DNA of 64,000 nucleotides from Candidatus Poribacteria bacterium (GCA_003635315.1 PYJD01000010.1:1-64000), one strand, 5' to 3'; numbered from the stretch's first letter, positions 1 through 9,126 are shown. Notes: generated by a model from the letters alone, not told the origin. Numbers and translations: made by a program.

Positions 1-10
1 ACAGCGTATC

Positions 11-526
11 TCATAAATACTTCAATGACATTCGTATGCAAGCAAGAAGTACAAAACCTAAATAATTTTCGGCATAATGTTCCCAACGAACAACTAAACG
101 ACGAAAATCCTCTAACCAACTGAAAAATCTTTCTACTTTGAAACGATGCTTATACCGACGTAAACGCCGACCATCCTGTGTCGCCTGTCTTTTACGATTC
201 TTTTTATGCGGTGCTACCATTTCAACACCACGACTCCTCAAAGACGCATCTAAAGGATCAGAGTCATAGGCTTTGTCCCCTATCAACACTGCGGGGTATT
301 CCGATGTCCAACACGCATCCAATGCCGGTTCAACTAAACGCACTTCATGACAAGAAGCATCTGTAATCAATACACTCACAGGTCTACCACTCTTCTCTGT
401 AATCGCTACCAGTTTTGTCCCCTTACCACACTTCGTTTTACCAACACAAGTGCCACCTTTCTTGGCAGGAACAAACTTCGCATCAACACAACACTCACTC
501 ACATTTATTTTTTTTTCGCTTTTCAA
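11..526 (-). CDS. IS5-family transposase, catalytic C-terminal part (orfB)
   Basis: This 171-residue ORF carries the RNase-H-like DDE core that cuts and joins transposon ends. The likely acidic triad is the D in VDAKFVP near the N-terminus, the D of LIGDKAYDSD, and the E of HRFKVERFFSWL. The last of these is the typical K/R-x-x-x-V-E-R signature of IS5 enzymes. It overlaps the end of orfA by 32 bases in a different frame. Its only near start is a TTG, so it is probably expressed as an orfA-orfB fusion by slippage in a run of nine A residues rather than by independent initiation. The reading frame is open across the core, so the element may still be active. Confidence 0.87.
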   Translation of the reverse strand: MKSEKKINVSECCVDAKFVPAKKGGTCVGKTKCGKGTKLVAITEKSGRPVSVLITDASCHEVRLVEPALDACWTSEYPAVLIGDKAYDSDPLDASLRSRGVEMVAPHKKNRKRQATQDGRRLRRYKHRFKVERFFSWLEDFRRLVVRWEHYAENYLGFVLLACIRMSLKYL

Positions 527-797
527 GCATTTCTGTGAGTGCTATTTGGACCTTTTCAAGTGTTCCATCCGAAGACCATTGCTGGAAACGACGATGACAG
601 GTTTGATAGGGGGGATACTCTTTTGGTAAATCCCGCCAGGGCGCACCTGTTCGCAACACCCAGAGTATACCATCTAACACTTCTCTATTACCACGCCAAG
701 GTCTCCCTGGTTTATTCGAAGGGGGTTCTGGTATTAGTTGTTCGATAACTTCCCATTCCTTATCACTCAATTCCATTCTAATCATCTCCTTACTCAT
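495..797 (-). CDS. IS5-family transposase, N-terminal part (orfA)
   Basis: This 100-residue ORF has the usual N-terminal block of IS5 transposases (DUF4096-like). It reads ELSDKEWEVIEQLIP, then GRPWRGNREVLDGILWVLRTGAPWRDLP and a helical HRRFQQW segment, and it helps bind the terminal repeats. It ends in a lysine-rich tail encoded by a homopolymer A run. OrfB lies one base further on (a +1 shift). Start choice: the ATG at 797 opens MSKEMIRMELSD, with a second ATG seven codons in, and there is no strong ribosome site. The fused product would be about 265 residues, a normal size for this group. Confidence 0.87.
   Translation of the reverse strand: MSKEMIRMELSDKEWEVIEQLIPEPPSNKPGRPWRGNREVLDGILWVLRTGAPWRDLPKEYPPYQTCHRRFQQWSSDGTLEKVQIALTEMLEKRKKNKCE
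508..516 (-). other. A9 slippery run between orfA and orfB
   Basis: On the coding strand nine consecutive A residues follow the CG of an arginine codon, inside the orfA-orfB overlap. Joining orfA to orfB here needs a +1 (equivalently -2) shift, or transcriptional slippage that changes the number of A residues. The position and homopolymer are typical of programmed slippage in IS elements. A simple indel mutation is the alternative. Confidence 0.55.
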
Positions 798-861
798 AGT
801 AGAAATATATAGTTTAACAGAGATGATTCTATATTAAAAATAATTTTAAAACAATTGATAT

Positions 862-1620
862 TTATGAGATACGCTGTAATCTCTTTAATAGGCTTAATGC
901 CTTCTCGTACCTACCTATAACCTTAAGCAAATCAACAAGCGTCCAATAGTCTCTAAATCGCATGATATTTTCATTAGGTTTCATAACGGATTTAAAACTC
1001 TTGATTAGTTTCTCAGCATCTTCATTACGATTTGCCCTCACATAAAGTCGTATTAGTTCAGAATAAAGATTGAAGAAATTTGGATCTTCAGGCACAAGTC
1101 GAAGTGCTCTTTCATATCCAGCGATTGCTGCTTCAATTCCTCCGTACATTTCTACTGGGAACTTTCTCCAATCTCCTTCAGAGATGTAAATAGAATTTGA
1201 AAAGCTCAAATTTATATGGAGATTGGTGAGTAAGGAACAATCTGACTCTATATTGCCGTGATGGGTACATCTAACGATTGGATTTGCATCACTATAGATA
1301 TGTCGTTCCTTTTTCATCCATCGTTCATAATACTCTGGGTCACAGTCATAAGAATAACTTACAGGTAGGTTTGGATCGACATCATAAGGTAAGAGTTGTA
1401 TACCTTGATCTTTGTCTGCTGGACAGATGAGATGATTGTTATCTTCTAAATATGTTGGATGAAGTTCGGAAAGCCATTCTGGAAATGTGTTTTTATCTCT
1501 TTCATAGCCTTGGAGTGCATTACCAAGTCTTTTCAGGTTTTCTATACATAATTTCAATTTTTCATTATCCTCATTGGAAAAAGAGGATATTTCAATTTGT
1601 TCCGTCATTTTATTCTTCAT
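862..1620 (-). pseudogene. TPR protein with pseudopilin-like N-terminal half, 3' end cut by the IS
   Basis: The 252-residue ORF has two parts. Residues about 20-100 read CIENLKRLGNALQGYERDKN, then FPEWLSELHP and HLICPADKD. This resembles the globular half of type II secretion pseudopilins and DUF1559-like proteins, but without their hydrophobic N-terminal helix or a signal peptide. Residues about 155-250 look like TPR helices (AAIAGYERALRLVPEDPN, LLKVIGRYEKALSLLKRL). The last four codons (QRIS) and the stop are made of IS inverted-repeat bases 862-873, so the native C-terminus is lost or lies beyond the window. It may still be translated as a shortened protein. Function is unknown; TPR suggests protein binding. 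Confidence 0.6.
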
Positions 1621-1958
1621 AGTTGTATTCTACATGTTGATAGGTACATCCTTAATTGAACTACCTAAAGAAATCTTCTCCTTGATGTGTTGGGTAATCA
1701 GAGTAGAGTTAATTTTTCATTTATGTGAACTTCCTATCAATACACTATATTGGATGCACATTCTAATTATTATGCACTTCTAAGGATTGATGTTGCATTA
1801 CAGATGTATCTGGGTGTCATCTAATACGACATAACCTAAAAAAATCATGCGATAAAAAGAGACGTTTTCTATTAAAATGGAATTTAAATGGTTGGAAACT
1901 TTGGTAAAAATGATAAGGATTGACAATATCCACTTACATTTTAAATCTGGGTTGTTAT
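1621..1958. other. Intergenic region, no gene seen
   Basis: These 338 bases are AT-rich and lie between the truncated TPR gene and the nucleotidase gene, both on the minus strand. The only recurrent element I noticed is GGTGTCATCTAATACGAC near 1813-1830. Similar GTCAT-n-AATACG strings occur near 10696, 24041, 29955 and 35753. No convincing ORF or RNA gene is visible. Confidence 0.5.
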
Positions 1959-4841
1959 TTATTTTCTAATAACCATTTTCCGAATCATCAATGATTCAGG
2001 AGTACTCAATTGGTAATAATAGACTCCTGAAGCGAGTCGTTCACCCATATGATTACGACCATCCCAATAAGCGGAGCGAGATTTATTGATGTAGAATCCC
2101 GCCTGTTGAAAACCGAGATCCAGATTTCGGAGAAGTTGCCCCGTAGATGAATAGATTTGAATTTTGACCTCCGTATCATTTTCCAACTGATACGGTAACC
2201 ATGTTTCTGGATTAAATGGGTTGGGATAATTAGCAAGGAGTTTAGTCCGTTTCGGAGTAAAATTAGTAGGTGTGAGTCGAATTTCCGTGAATGCTCGGTG
2301 AACGTCTGCTTCACTGATTTTGTGTTGAAGAGTCCGTAGCAGAACTCCAGTTGAGTCTCGTATTTCTATCGTCAAGATGTCACCAACAGAGATAACTGCT
2401 TGCCGGTTCATGTCTACCCATGCTGCATGAAAATTGTTACTCTCAACAGCGTCAGCGACTCTGGTTTGTCCTTTATAGATAGCGAGTTTCACACCGTTGA
2501 TATCTTCAAGGTGAGAACGTAGGACAAATGCCCAGGTCTTCGGAATTACTGGGTGCATCGGAGCCGCTGCTATTGTGGTAGTGTTTTGCCAAGCACTACC
2601 ATTAAAACTGACAGTCTTAGGTGTAGGGACGTTGATAATGTATCCCTTTCCACCTTCAATTACAAATCCGTTGCCAGAAGAATTTGCTGTCCATCCGATC
2701 AACTTTTGCGCAATAGCATCTAATTCTATGATCATAGTCGCGCCGGTTTTTTCCATGAAAGAACGGGCAGTGTAAGGTTGGTTTGGCATCAGTGGTAGAC
2801 TGATCATATTCAACCCCGCACTGAATGCTATATGATAGACATTCTCCCTTGCCACCGGCATAATTAGGCTGTCGACACGAAAAGCGAGATTTTGAATACG
2901 TTCGTCTTTGTTGGGTCCAACGTCTACCACATCAAATGGTGTTTCGAAGAAGTTCGCCGCGAGATATTCTGCAAGGGAGTCTTGCTCTGTGCCGGGATCA
3001 GCAAAAGTCGCAAGTCCCCCAGACAGTTCCTCTGTCATCACTTCAGTAAGTTCAACGCGATTTGTATTTGGGAAATGAGTGTAAGGATAATCATCACCGC
3101 CATCTGCAAGAAAATTGAGTGTGACAATACGGAAAGTGCGATCTGCATCTCCCATGATTACACCCTTCTGGGAAATTGTATCCATAGGATATCCGGATGC
3201 GTCTGTGATGACAAGCGACTGAACTCTTGAACCCGGTGGCAGTGAAGTATCAAAACTGAATGCCATTCCTGCGATTTGTGGGAAACGACCGGGAATAGAA
3301 CTTTTACCCGAGGCAGCGACTGCGTGTTCGATGACTTCATGTAGTTCCGCTGCGCGTAAGGTCAATAGTGTCAATCCGTTGTTGAATCGGAGAGTATTTT
3401 CGATGTCAATCTGTGAAATCTGACCCATTGCTTTACCCACCAACGGGTTTGCAGGCGGTGGGAGCAATTCTCCATACGTAGTCACGCCGATTGGAGAGCG
3501 TATTCCTCCACTATTATTCAACGACACAATTACGTTTGGATCAACCCGTTTTGCAGTAGCAAGATTCGCCTGAGTGATAAGGTTACCGAGGTTGGTTTCC
3601 TCCGTGCGAACAGAACCGCGTTTCCCGTTCAGATAGACACTCGATTGTCCAAAAATATTTCCATCCTTTGAAGCCACAACTTTCCGTACCGCTTCCGTAA
3701 TTTCGACCACCCGTGCTGCAGGTTCTGCATTACCTGTGTCTACAACACCTTTCACATCGGTAATATAGGCACCGCTTACGATAGTATCAATTGATTCAGG
3801 GAGTAAAACACCAGCTTCGTCAAAATCGACGACTAACCGTCCAACATAACGATAATTCCCATCTGTACTAACAATTGCAATGGGTTCATTCTTTGCAGAT
3901 TTTGTCAAGATTGGATAGGGACGGTCTGCCATATCACCTGGATGGAGACGATCTGTTTCATCGGCAAGGAGTGTGTTTGAACCACCTGCTATGATAATGT
4001 CAACATCCTTGATGTATGCTGCGATTTCTTCATCAAGACTAATTTGTTGAAGGTGTCCGGTAAGAATAATCTTATTGATACCCAATGCTGTTAGTCCATC
4101 AACGGATTCTTGAACGATAGCTGCCAATGCCACCAAATCGTTAGGGTCTTCCGGTTCAATTCCAACCTTTCCAGGAACAGAAAGACTACCGAGATGTGGT
4201 GTTGTCATACCGATTACACCGACTTTCTCACCTGAAGGCGTCGTAATAACTACACTCTTAGAAATACTATTAGGAATTGTACTTGCTTCCTGTCCAGAAT
4301 TAACAACAAGGGAAGCGAGATTACTATCGAAAATAAAATCTAAATTTGCACTCAAGAATGGGAATGCCGTACCGACATAATCTCTATCTGGTGCAATCAC
4401 ACTTGCAAGTGTATCGGTCCCGGCGTCAAATTCGTGATTTCCAAGAGCACATGCCATGAAACCCATTGCGTTGAGCATCAGAATATCTGCGCGTCCTGAA
4501 CCTTCTCTCCCTAAAACTTCGCGTAGACTTCGATTATTACCAGCTGCAAAGAACGGACCGGGAATATAACTATCACCGGCACCGATGATCACTGTATCTT
4601 TAACCTCAACTTTAAGTGCATTCAACACGGAAGAGAATCGCGGTGCGTTTTCGAGTGCCTCAATACCACCCTCCATGTCTGATGCGTGGAGAAGTTGAAG
4701 TGTTGTCTTAGACAAGGGATTCTCTTCATTTTGGGAAAAGGTTGGCGTGAGAATACTTAACAGTAAAATTAAAAATACTATAGTTATTATGTGGGTTTTC
4801 AGTCCTATAGTATTTGGAATGAAAAGTCCCTTATTCTGCAT
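1959..4841 (-). CDS. Secreted 5'-nucleotidase/metallophosphatase with C-terminal sorting domain
   Basis: The protein (960 residues from the preferred start) belongs to the 5'-nucleotidase/UDP-sugar hydrolase family, which removes phosphate from extracellular nucleotides. The order is a signal peptide (HIITIVFLILLLSILTPTFS) and then a calcineurin-like metallophosphatase domain with LHASDMEGG, GAGDSY, GNHEFD and TGHLQ metal-site motifs. The 5'-nucleotidase C-terminal domain follows (GNLITQANL, LNNSGGIR, LADGGDDYPY). After a linker of about 150 residues, the last 90 residues form a YPNPFNPETW...RKMVIRK sorting domain like those of type IX-like secretion. GNHEFD has Glu where many relatives have GNHD or GNHEFD, so the site looks intact. 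The ATG at 4841 is preferred over 4871 because AAGGAG lies 9 bases upstream and the signal peptide starts there. The linker may be an adhesion module. Confidence 0.88.
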   Translation of the reverse strand: MQNKGLFIPNTIGLKTHIITIVFLILLLSILTPTFSQNEENPLSKTTLQLLHASDMEGGIEALENAPRFSSVLNALKVEVKDTVIIGAGDSYIPGPFFAAGNNRSLREVLGREGSGRADILMLNAMGFMACALGNHEFDAGTDTLASVIAPDRDYVGTAFPFLSANLDFIFDSNLASLVVNSGQEASTIPNSISKSVVITTPSGEKVGVIGMTTPHLGSLSVPGKVGIEPEDPNDLVALAAIVQESVDGLTALGINKIILTGHLQQISLDEEIAAYIKDVDIIIAGGSNTLLADETDRLHPGDMADRPYPILTKSAKNEPIAIVSTDGNYRYVGRLVVDFDEAGVLLPESIDTIVSGAYITDVKGVVDTGNAEPAARVVEITEAVRKVVASKDGNIFGQSSVYLNGKRGSVRTEETNLGNLITQANLATAKRVDPNVIVSLNNSGGIRSPIGVTTYGELLPPPANPLVGKAMGQISQIDIENTLRFNNGLTLLTLRAAELHEVIEHAVAASGKSSIPGRFPQIAGMAFSFDTSLPPGSRVQSLVITDASGYPMDTISQKGVIMGDADRTFRIVTLNFLADGGDDYPYTHFPNTNRVELTEVMTEELSGGLATFADPGTEQDSLAEYLAANFFETPFDVVDVGPNKDERIQNLAFRVDSLIMPVARENVYHIAFSAGLNMISLPLMPNQPYTARSFMEKTGATMIIELDAIAQKLIGWTANSSGNGFVIEGGKGYIINVPTPKTVSFNGSAWQNTTTIAAAPMHPVIPKTWAFVLRSHLEDINGVKLAIYKGQTRVADAVESNNFHAAWVDMNRQAVISVGDILTIEIRDSTGVLLRTLQHKISEADVHRAFTEIRLTPTNFTPKRTKLLANYPNPFNPETWLPYQLENDTEVKIQIYSSTGQLLRNLDLGFQQAGFYINKSRSAYWDGRNHMGERLASGVYYYQLSTPESLMIRKMVIRK

Positions 4842-4894
4842 TATATTTAACTCCTTATCAGACCATTCCATCGTCGAATATGATTAAATAAATA

Positions 4895-4948
4895 GGGTTG
4901 TTGTCTTAAAGTAAAACAGTTTACCAAAACTAAAAAAGACAACAACCC
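4895..4948 (-). terminator. Probable terminator of the WD40 gene
   Basis: A perfect 13-bp inverted repeat (GGGTTGTTGTCTT at 4895-4907, AAGACAACAACCC at 4936-4948) lies 54 bases beyond the stop of the minus-strand WD40 gene. On the transcribed strand it is followed by a T-rich TATTTATTTAAT stretch. The 28-base loop is long for an intrinsic terminator, so an operator or processing site is possible. Confidence 0.5.
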
Positions 4949-5001
4949 ATGAATGAAGCTATTATATATCAGTATTTCAGCTATCCTATGGTCATTTGAA
5001 A

Positions 5002-7581
5002 CTATTTAATGACTAACATTTTCCGAGTAGCAGTGAAATCTTCAGTAGTAAGTGTGTAGAAATAGACACCACTTGCTACTGCTTCACCATAGTCATTATC
5101 TCCATTCCAATAGGCTGCATTTGAAGTATTTTGGTATATTCCAGCAGGTTTATAGCCAATGATTAATGAACGAATCAACTTGCCATCTGATGAATGAATT
5201 GTGATCGATACATCTGCTGGCGCAGCTAAAGTATACGGTATCCAAGTTTCCGGATTGAAGGGGTTTGGATAATTAGCTAACAATTGTGTCTGTTTAGGCA
5301 ACAATGTTTGCAGTATTTGTTCCAAAACATCTATTCCCGTATGATAGGTGATTTGTTCTTGATGAGTGATGCTGCCCGGTTGCGTTAATTCTTGCTTTGC
5401 AAGTGTCAGCCATTCTTCAACCTGTTCTGCAGTGAGATTATCTCCAGAATGAGTTTGGATTGCTGGAGCGGATTCTATATTGGTAATTGCATTTCCAACC
5501 AGATAGAGATCCAATAGGTCTACAGCACCATCACCATTAACATCCGCAGGACTATCACCTGATTGACCGAAACTTGATGCAACCAGAACAACATCAAGAA
5601 TATTTACAACACCATCGTTATTCACATCTGCAAGTATAGTAAGCAATTGTGTCGTCGTCAATGGAAGCGGAAACGCCCATAGAATGACAGTTCCATCGAA
5701 ACTACCACTTGCTATGGTACTACCATCTGGACTAACGGCGACACTTGTGATTGAATATGAATGTCCATCTAATGTTGATAGTTGTTCCCCAGTAGTTGTA
5801 TCCCATAGACGAATTGTAGCATCATCACTTCCACTAACAAGTATTTTCCCATCAGGACTAAAAACAATACTTGTTGCAGTAGCAGGTAGGTCCGTTGGTG
5901 TATCACCATCTAAATCTTCTGGAGTACCAACAGTTTGATCAACGTTAAGTGGTCTACGAAATGTTTGGAGGATTTCACCAGTCTGAATATCTAATAAAGA
6001 TACAGTGTCCCTACCCCCACTTGCGAGTTTCTTACCATCTGGACTGAATGCGACAGCCCAGACATCGTCTTCATGTTCACTAATGGTACGTATAACATCC
6101 CTTGTTTCGAGATCCCATATAATGATCTTATCATCTCGACTTCCACTTGCCAGCATAGTTCCATCTGGACTAAAAGAAAGGGTTTCCACACCGGCTTCAT
6201 GTTCCCATAACCCCCCAATATATCTACCTTGAGCAACATTCCATAATCGTATGCTGTCGTCCTCACTGCCGCTTGCAAGAATACTACCATCAGGACTAAA
6301 TGCTAAACTAATTAGATATGAATAGTGCCCTCTGAGCGTCTTAATATGTTCACCAGTGATTGCATCCCATAGACGAACGGTATTGTCCTGACTACCACTG
6401 GCAAGCGTTCTACCATCAGGACTAAACACAACAATGTCTACATCATCTTGGTGTCCTATGAGAGTGTGGCGAAGTTGACCAGTATCAGCATCCCACAGAC
6501 GAATGGTTTTATCCCAACTCCGGGTTGCGAGAATACTACCATCTCCACTGAAGGTAACACTAACGACTACATCTGTATGTCCTGTTATTGTCTTAAGATG
6601 GTTTCCTGTATGTGGATCCCATGAACGGATAGATGCATCCCATGCACCACTTGTAAGTACTGACCCATCAGGCGTGAAAGCGAGACCAAATATATCAGCT
6701 GTATGTCCAGTAATACTATTTATTTCTTCAGCTGTATCCGGATCCCACATTCGTATGGTATCATCTTCACCTGCACTTGCCAGAATACTTCCATCTGGAC
6801 TATATACCATGTGATATATATGAGATGTATGACCGATGAGTGTCTGTTTTACTGTCCATGTGGTAGTATCCCACAAATGTATTATGGAGTTTAAATCCCC
6901 GCTTGCGAGTGTATTTCCATCTGGACTCATAACAACATGCGTAACATTATCACGATGTACTTCAAGTGATTGTATCATTTTTGCTGTGGCAATATCCCAC
7001 ACCTTGATAGTATCATCTCGACTCCCACTAATTAGTAGACTACCATCGTCATTGAATGTAACACTATCGACCCCATCTGTATGGCCTCTTAGAGTATGAA
7101 TAAGATCACCCGTCTGTGGGTTCCATAAGCGAATTGTTCTATCTCGACTCCCACTGGCAAGAATTGACCCGTCAGCGTTGAATGCGAGACTTCTAATGCT
7201 TCTCCAGTGTGCATCAATTTCCTGTTGTATCTCTCCTGTCTTAGGATTCCATATTCGAATGATACCATCTGCACTACCTGCAGTGAGTAATGAACCGTCA
7301 GGAGAATATGTGAGTGATGAAATACCCCATCCTTCACCAGGATAGAGAGCAATTTCTTGATCAGTTTTTGTATCGTAGATCCAAACCCCTAATGAACCAG
7401 CAGCTGCAAGTTGACTACCATCAGGAGAATATTGAATTTCATAAAGCCAACCTTTACCCAGACGTTTTATTGCCCCAACAGGTAGATGCCATTGCGGGGA
7501 ATCTTGGGCAAAACAATTGTATGAAAATGGAATAATAATTATATATAGAATAAGTAGTATTGAATAGGAAACAGTTTTCAT
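5002..7581 (-). CDS. Exported double WD40 beta-propeller with dockerin-like and C-terminal sorting domains
   Basis: The protein (859 residues from the preferred start) begins with a signal peptide (SYSILLILYIIIIPFSYNCFA). It then has 14 WD40 repeats of the form SPDGSILASGSxDxTIRLWD, enough for two seven-bladed propellers. Next comes a dockerin-like pair of calcium loops (ADVNNDGVVNILD and ADVNGDGAVDLLD), a short helical linker and a 90-residue YPNPFNPETW...RKMLVIK sorting domain. WD40 propellers are protein-binding platforms, so an extracellular scaffold is the likely role; no catalytic site is seen. The ORF extends to 7701, but the ATG at 7581 is chosen because the signal peptide starts there and AAAGG lies upstream. 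The same sorting domain closes the next gene downstream, so both are probably exported by one machinery. Confidence 0.88.
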   Translation of the reverse strand: MKTVSYSILLILYIIIIPFSYNCFAQDSPQWHLPVGAIKRLGKGWLYEIQYSPDGSQLAAAGSLGVWIYDTKTDQEIALYPGEGWGISSLTYSPDGSLLTAGSADGIIRIWNPKTGEIQQEIDAHWRSIRSLAFNADGSILASGSRDRTIRLWNPQTGDLIHTLRGHTDGVDSVTFNDDGSLLISGSRDDTIKVWDIATAKMIQSLEVHRDNVTHVVMSPDGNTLASGDLNSIIHLWDTTTWTVKQTLIGHTSHIYHMVYSPDGSILASAGEDDTIRMWDPDTAEEINSITGHTADIFGLAFTPDGSVLTSGAWDASIRSWDPHTGNHLKTITGHTDVVVSVTFSGDGSILATRSWDKTIRLWDADTGQLRHTLIGHQDDVDIVVFSPDGRTLASGSQDNTVRLWDAITGEHIKTLRGHYSYLISLAFSPDGSILASGSEDDSIRLWNVAQGRYIGGLWEHEAGVETLSFSPDGTMLASGSRDDKIIIWDLETRDVIRTISEHEDDVWAVAFSPDGKKLASGGRDTVSLLDIQTGEILQTFRRPLNVDQTVGTPEDLDGDTPTDLPATATSIVFSPDGKILVSGSDDATIRLWDTTTGEQLSTLDGHSYSITSVAVSPDGSTIASGSFDGTVILWAFPLPLTTTQLLTILADVNNDGVVNILDVVLVASSFGQSGDSPADVNGDGAVDLLDLYLVGNAITNIESAPAIQTHSGDNLTAEQVEEWLTLAKQELTQPGSITHQEQITYHTGIDVLEQILQTLLPKQTQLLANYPNPFNPETWIPYTLAAPADVSITIHSSDGKLIRSLIIGYKPAGIYQNTSNAAYWNGDNDYGEAVASGVYFYTLTTEDFTATRKMLVIK

Positions 7582-8034
7582 ATCTTTATGATACCTTTCT
7601 CTTTTTAATAGTAATATTATAAATATGTAATTGATAAGAATTATATAAAAAGTTATGTTAGATCGGTATAAGTAAAAACTGAGATCGGTGCAGTGAATCA
7701 ACGGGATGAATGCCTGTATGTGTTACCCATTTCAACTGTATGAAAACAATAAATGCATTCACCGGGTAAACACCGTACATTCACAGTATGATATCCGTCG
7801 GGTCTGCACCTACCCAGTTTTAGGAGTTAAATTTATGAATAAAATAGTTGAATTTATCTAACCTCAAATTCACAGTAAATGTATGTTATATATACGAAAG
7901 AATCTCTTAGTAGTTTCTACTCTATAAAATGTAAACAATGAAGCTAATGTTAGCTTGATAACAGGTGTATGAACTTCATTTTCGGAAAAAGATTATTTTC
8001 AATCACTTGGTAGGTCCTAAATTGATACCTATGA
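7582..8034. other. Intergenic region, no gene seen
   Basis: This roughly 450-base gap lies upstream of the WD40 gene and downstream of the oxidoreductase gene, both on the minus strand, so it should hold the WD40 promoter. A CACCTACCCAG string near 7806 resembles the CCTACC tails of the dispersed palindromes elsewhere in the window. I could not pick a convincing promoter or RNA. Confidence 0.4.
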
Positions 8035-9126
8035 TTATTCAGGGGCATCACCCCAATCAGGTATGGGTAGAACTTCTCCATCGCGGAGCGCTGAATCATG
8101 TGCAACAAGACCTGGTGCACAATAGCGAACAGCTTCCCATACATTTATCCGTGGTAATCTTTGTTTATTAACTGAATCCACAAATTCGTGAACAAGGTAG
8201 GCATGTGAACCTCCATGACCGCCTAAATTCTGTGTGAGTGCTTCCGGTAAAGGTTCATGGAATTTGTCAGGTTGTATATCTTGTCTTCCACTTTTATCTG
8301 CCCATACCATACCGGCGAGACTCTGTTCGTAACTTCCTTCAGTGCCATATATCCCGCTTGGTCGTTCACACCCTGGATGTCCAATTCGTCTAAATTCACA
8401 TATTTGCATGGTAGCTCCATTACTCATGGTGAATAAGCCAACTTCATTTGAGAATGGATTTTCATAAATAGTATCCATACGAAACCAGTTATCGTTAGGA
8501 AACACATAGCCTTGTGCAGAAACAGAGGTAGCATGTGCGTTCATAACTGATATTGGGAAACAGGTTGAGTGTGTAGGATAGTACATAGGAATTCCACCAC
8601 TTTTATCAAGACTCCACTGTTCACCCCATCGGTTTTTTGCTACATCATAGAGACCATGACTCATATCGTGGAAATATTCAGCACGACAGTGAACGAATTC
8701 CCCAAATGCGCCTTCAGCTGCTTTTTGACGACAGAAGGCAGTCTCAGGACGGAAATAGCTTGTTTCACCATTCATATATATCATCCCCGTCTGTTCAACT
8801 GTTCGAACCAATTGTTCACATTCCTCTAACGAAACAGCTGCAGGAACAGCAGTATATACATGCTTTCCTGCTTCCATAGCTTGTATAGCTTGGGGAGCAT
8901 GTATCCAATGTTGTGTGATAATTACCAAAGCGTCTATATCAGATTTACAGATTTCGTCAAGACTTGAATATGTTTCAGATATTTCATATTGTTTTGCCCA
9001 TTTTGATAACCTCTCTTCTTTTAGATCACACAATGCAAGTCGATCGACATCTGGATGTGCCTTATATGATTCAATGAATGAAGGTCCGAACATACCTAAT
9101 CCAACCATTCCAACACTGATACCCAT
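8035..9126 (-). CDS. Gfo/Idh/MocA-family NAD(P)-dependent oxidoreductase
   Basis: This 363-residue cytoplasmic enzyme probably oxidises or reduces a sugar, inositol or related polyol. The N-terminal Rossmann fold shows VGMVGLGMFGPSF (nucleotide loop) and LALCDLKEERL, then DIDALVIITQHWIHAPQAI and MEAGKHVYTAVPAA. In the last segment the family's usual E-K-P motif is replaced by TAVP, so the usual catalytic lysine of that motif is absent and the substrate class is uncertain. The C-terminal half has the expected alpha/beta dimer domain and a His-rich GGHGGSHAYLVHEFVD. AGGAG lies 6 bases before the ATG at 9126. It is a single gene with no sugar transporter or partner enzyme beside it. Such genes occur in many copies in poribacterial genomes (established knowledge). 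Confidence 0.87.
   Translation of the reverse strand: MGISVGMVGLGMFGPSFIESYKAHPDVDRLALCDLKEERLSKWAKQYEISETYSSLDEICKSDIDALVIITQHWIHAPQAIQAMEAGKHVYTAVPAAVSLEECEQLVRTVEQTGMIYMNGETSYFRPETAFCRQKAAEGAFGEFVHCRAEYFHDMSHGLYDVAKNRWGEQWSLDKSGGIPMYYPTHSTCFPISVMNAHATSVSAQGYVFPNDNWFRMDTIYENPFSNEVGLFTMSNGATMQICEFRRIGHPGCERPSGIYGTEGSYEQSLAGMVWADKSGRQDIQPDKFHEPLPEALTQNLGGHGGSHAYLVHEFVDSVNKQRLPRINVWEAVRYCAPGLVAHDSALRDGEVLPIPDWGDAPE

Larger units (their letters stand above)
1..877 (-). mobile_element. IS5-family insertion sequence (two-ORF type), right end complete, left end at the window edge
   Basis: A compact element encodes a split DDE transposase on the minus strand. It is bounded by a perfect 19-bp terminal inverted repeat: bases 1-19 (starting ACAGCGTATCTC) are the reverse complement of bases 859-877. 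The left end coincides with the window edge, so the outer flank and the target duplication cannot be seen. The right repeat runs directly into the 3' end of the neighbouring TPR-type gene and supplies its stop codon, so the element sits inside what was a longer gene. The two-ORF layout and protein motifs match the IS5 family, probably the IS427/IS1031-like groups; the exact group is an inference. Confidence 0.9.

Noticed and set aside
1574..1783. A plus-strand 69-residue hydrophobic ORF
   Set aside because: It overlaps the 5' end of the minus-strand TPR-type gene, has no ribosome site and looks like AT-rich noise.
5684..7352. Several ORFs opposite or across the WD40 gene
   Set aside because: They follow the WD40 repeat periodicity in other frames and have no independent starts or domain motifs.
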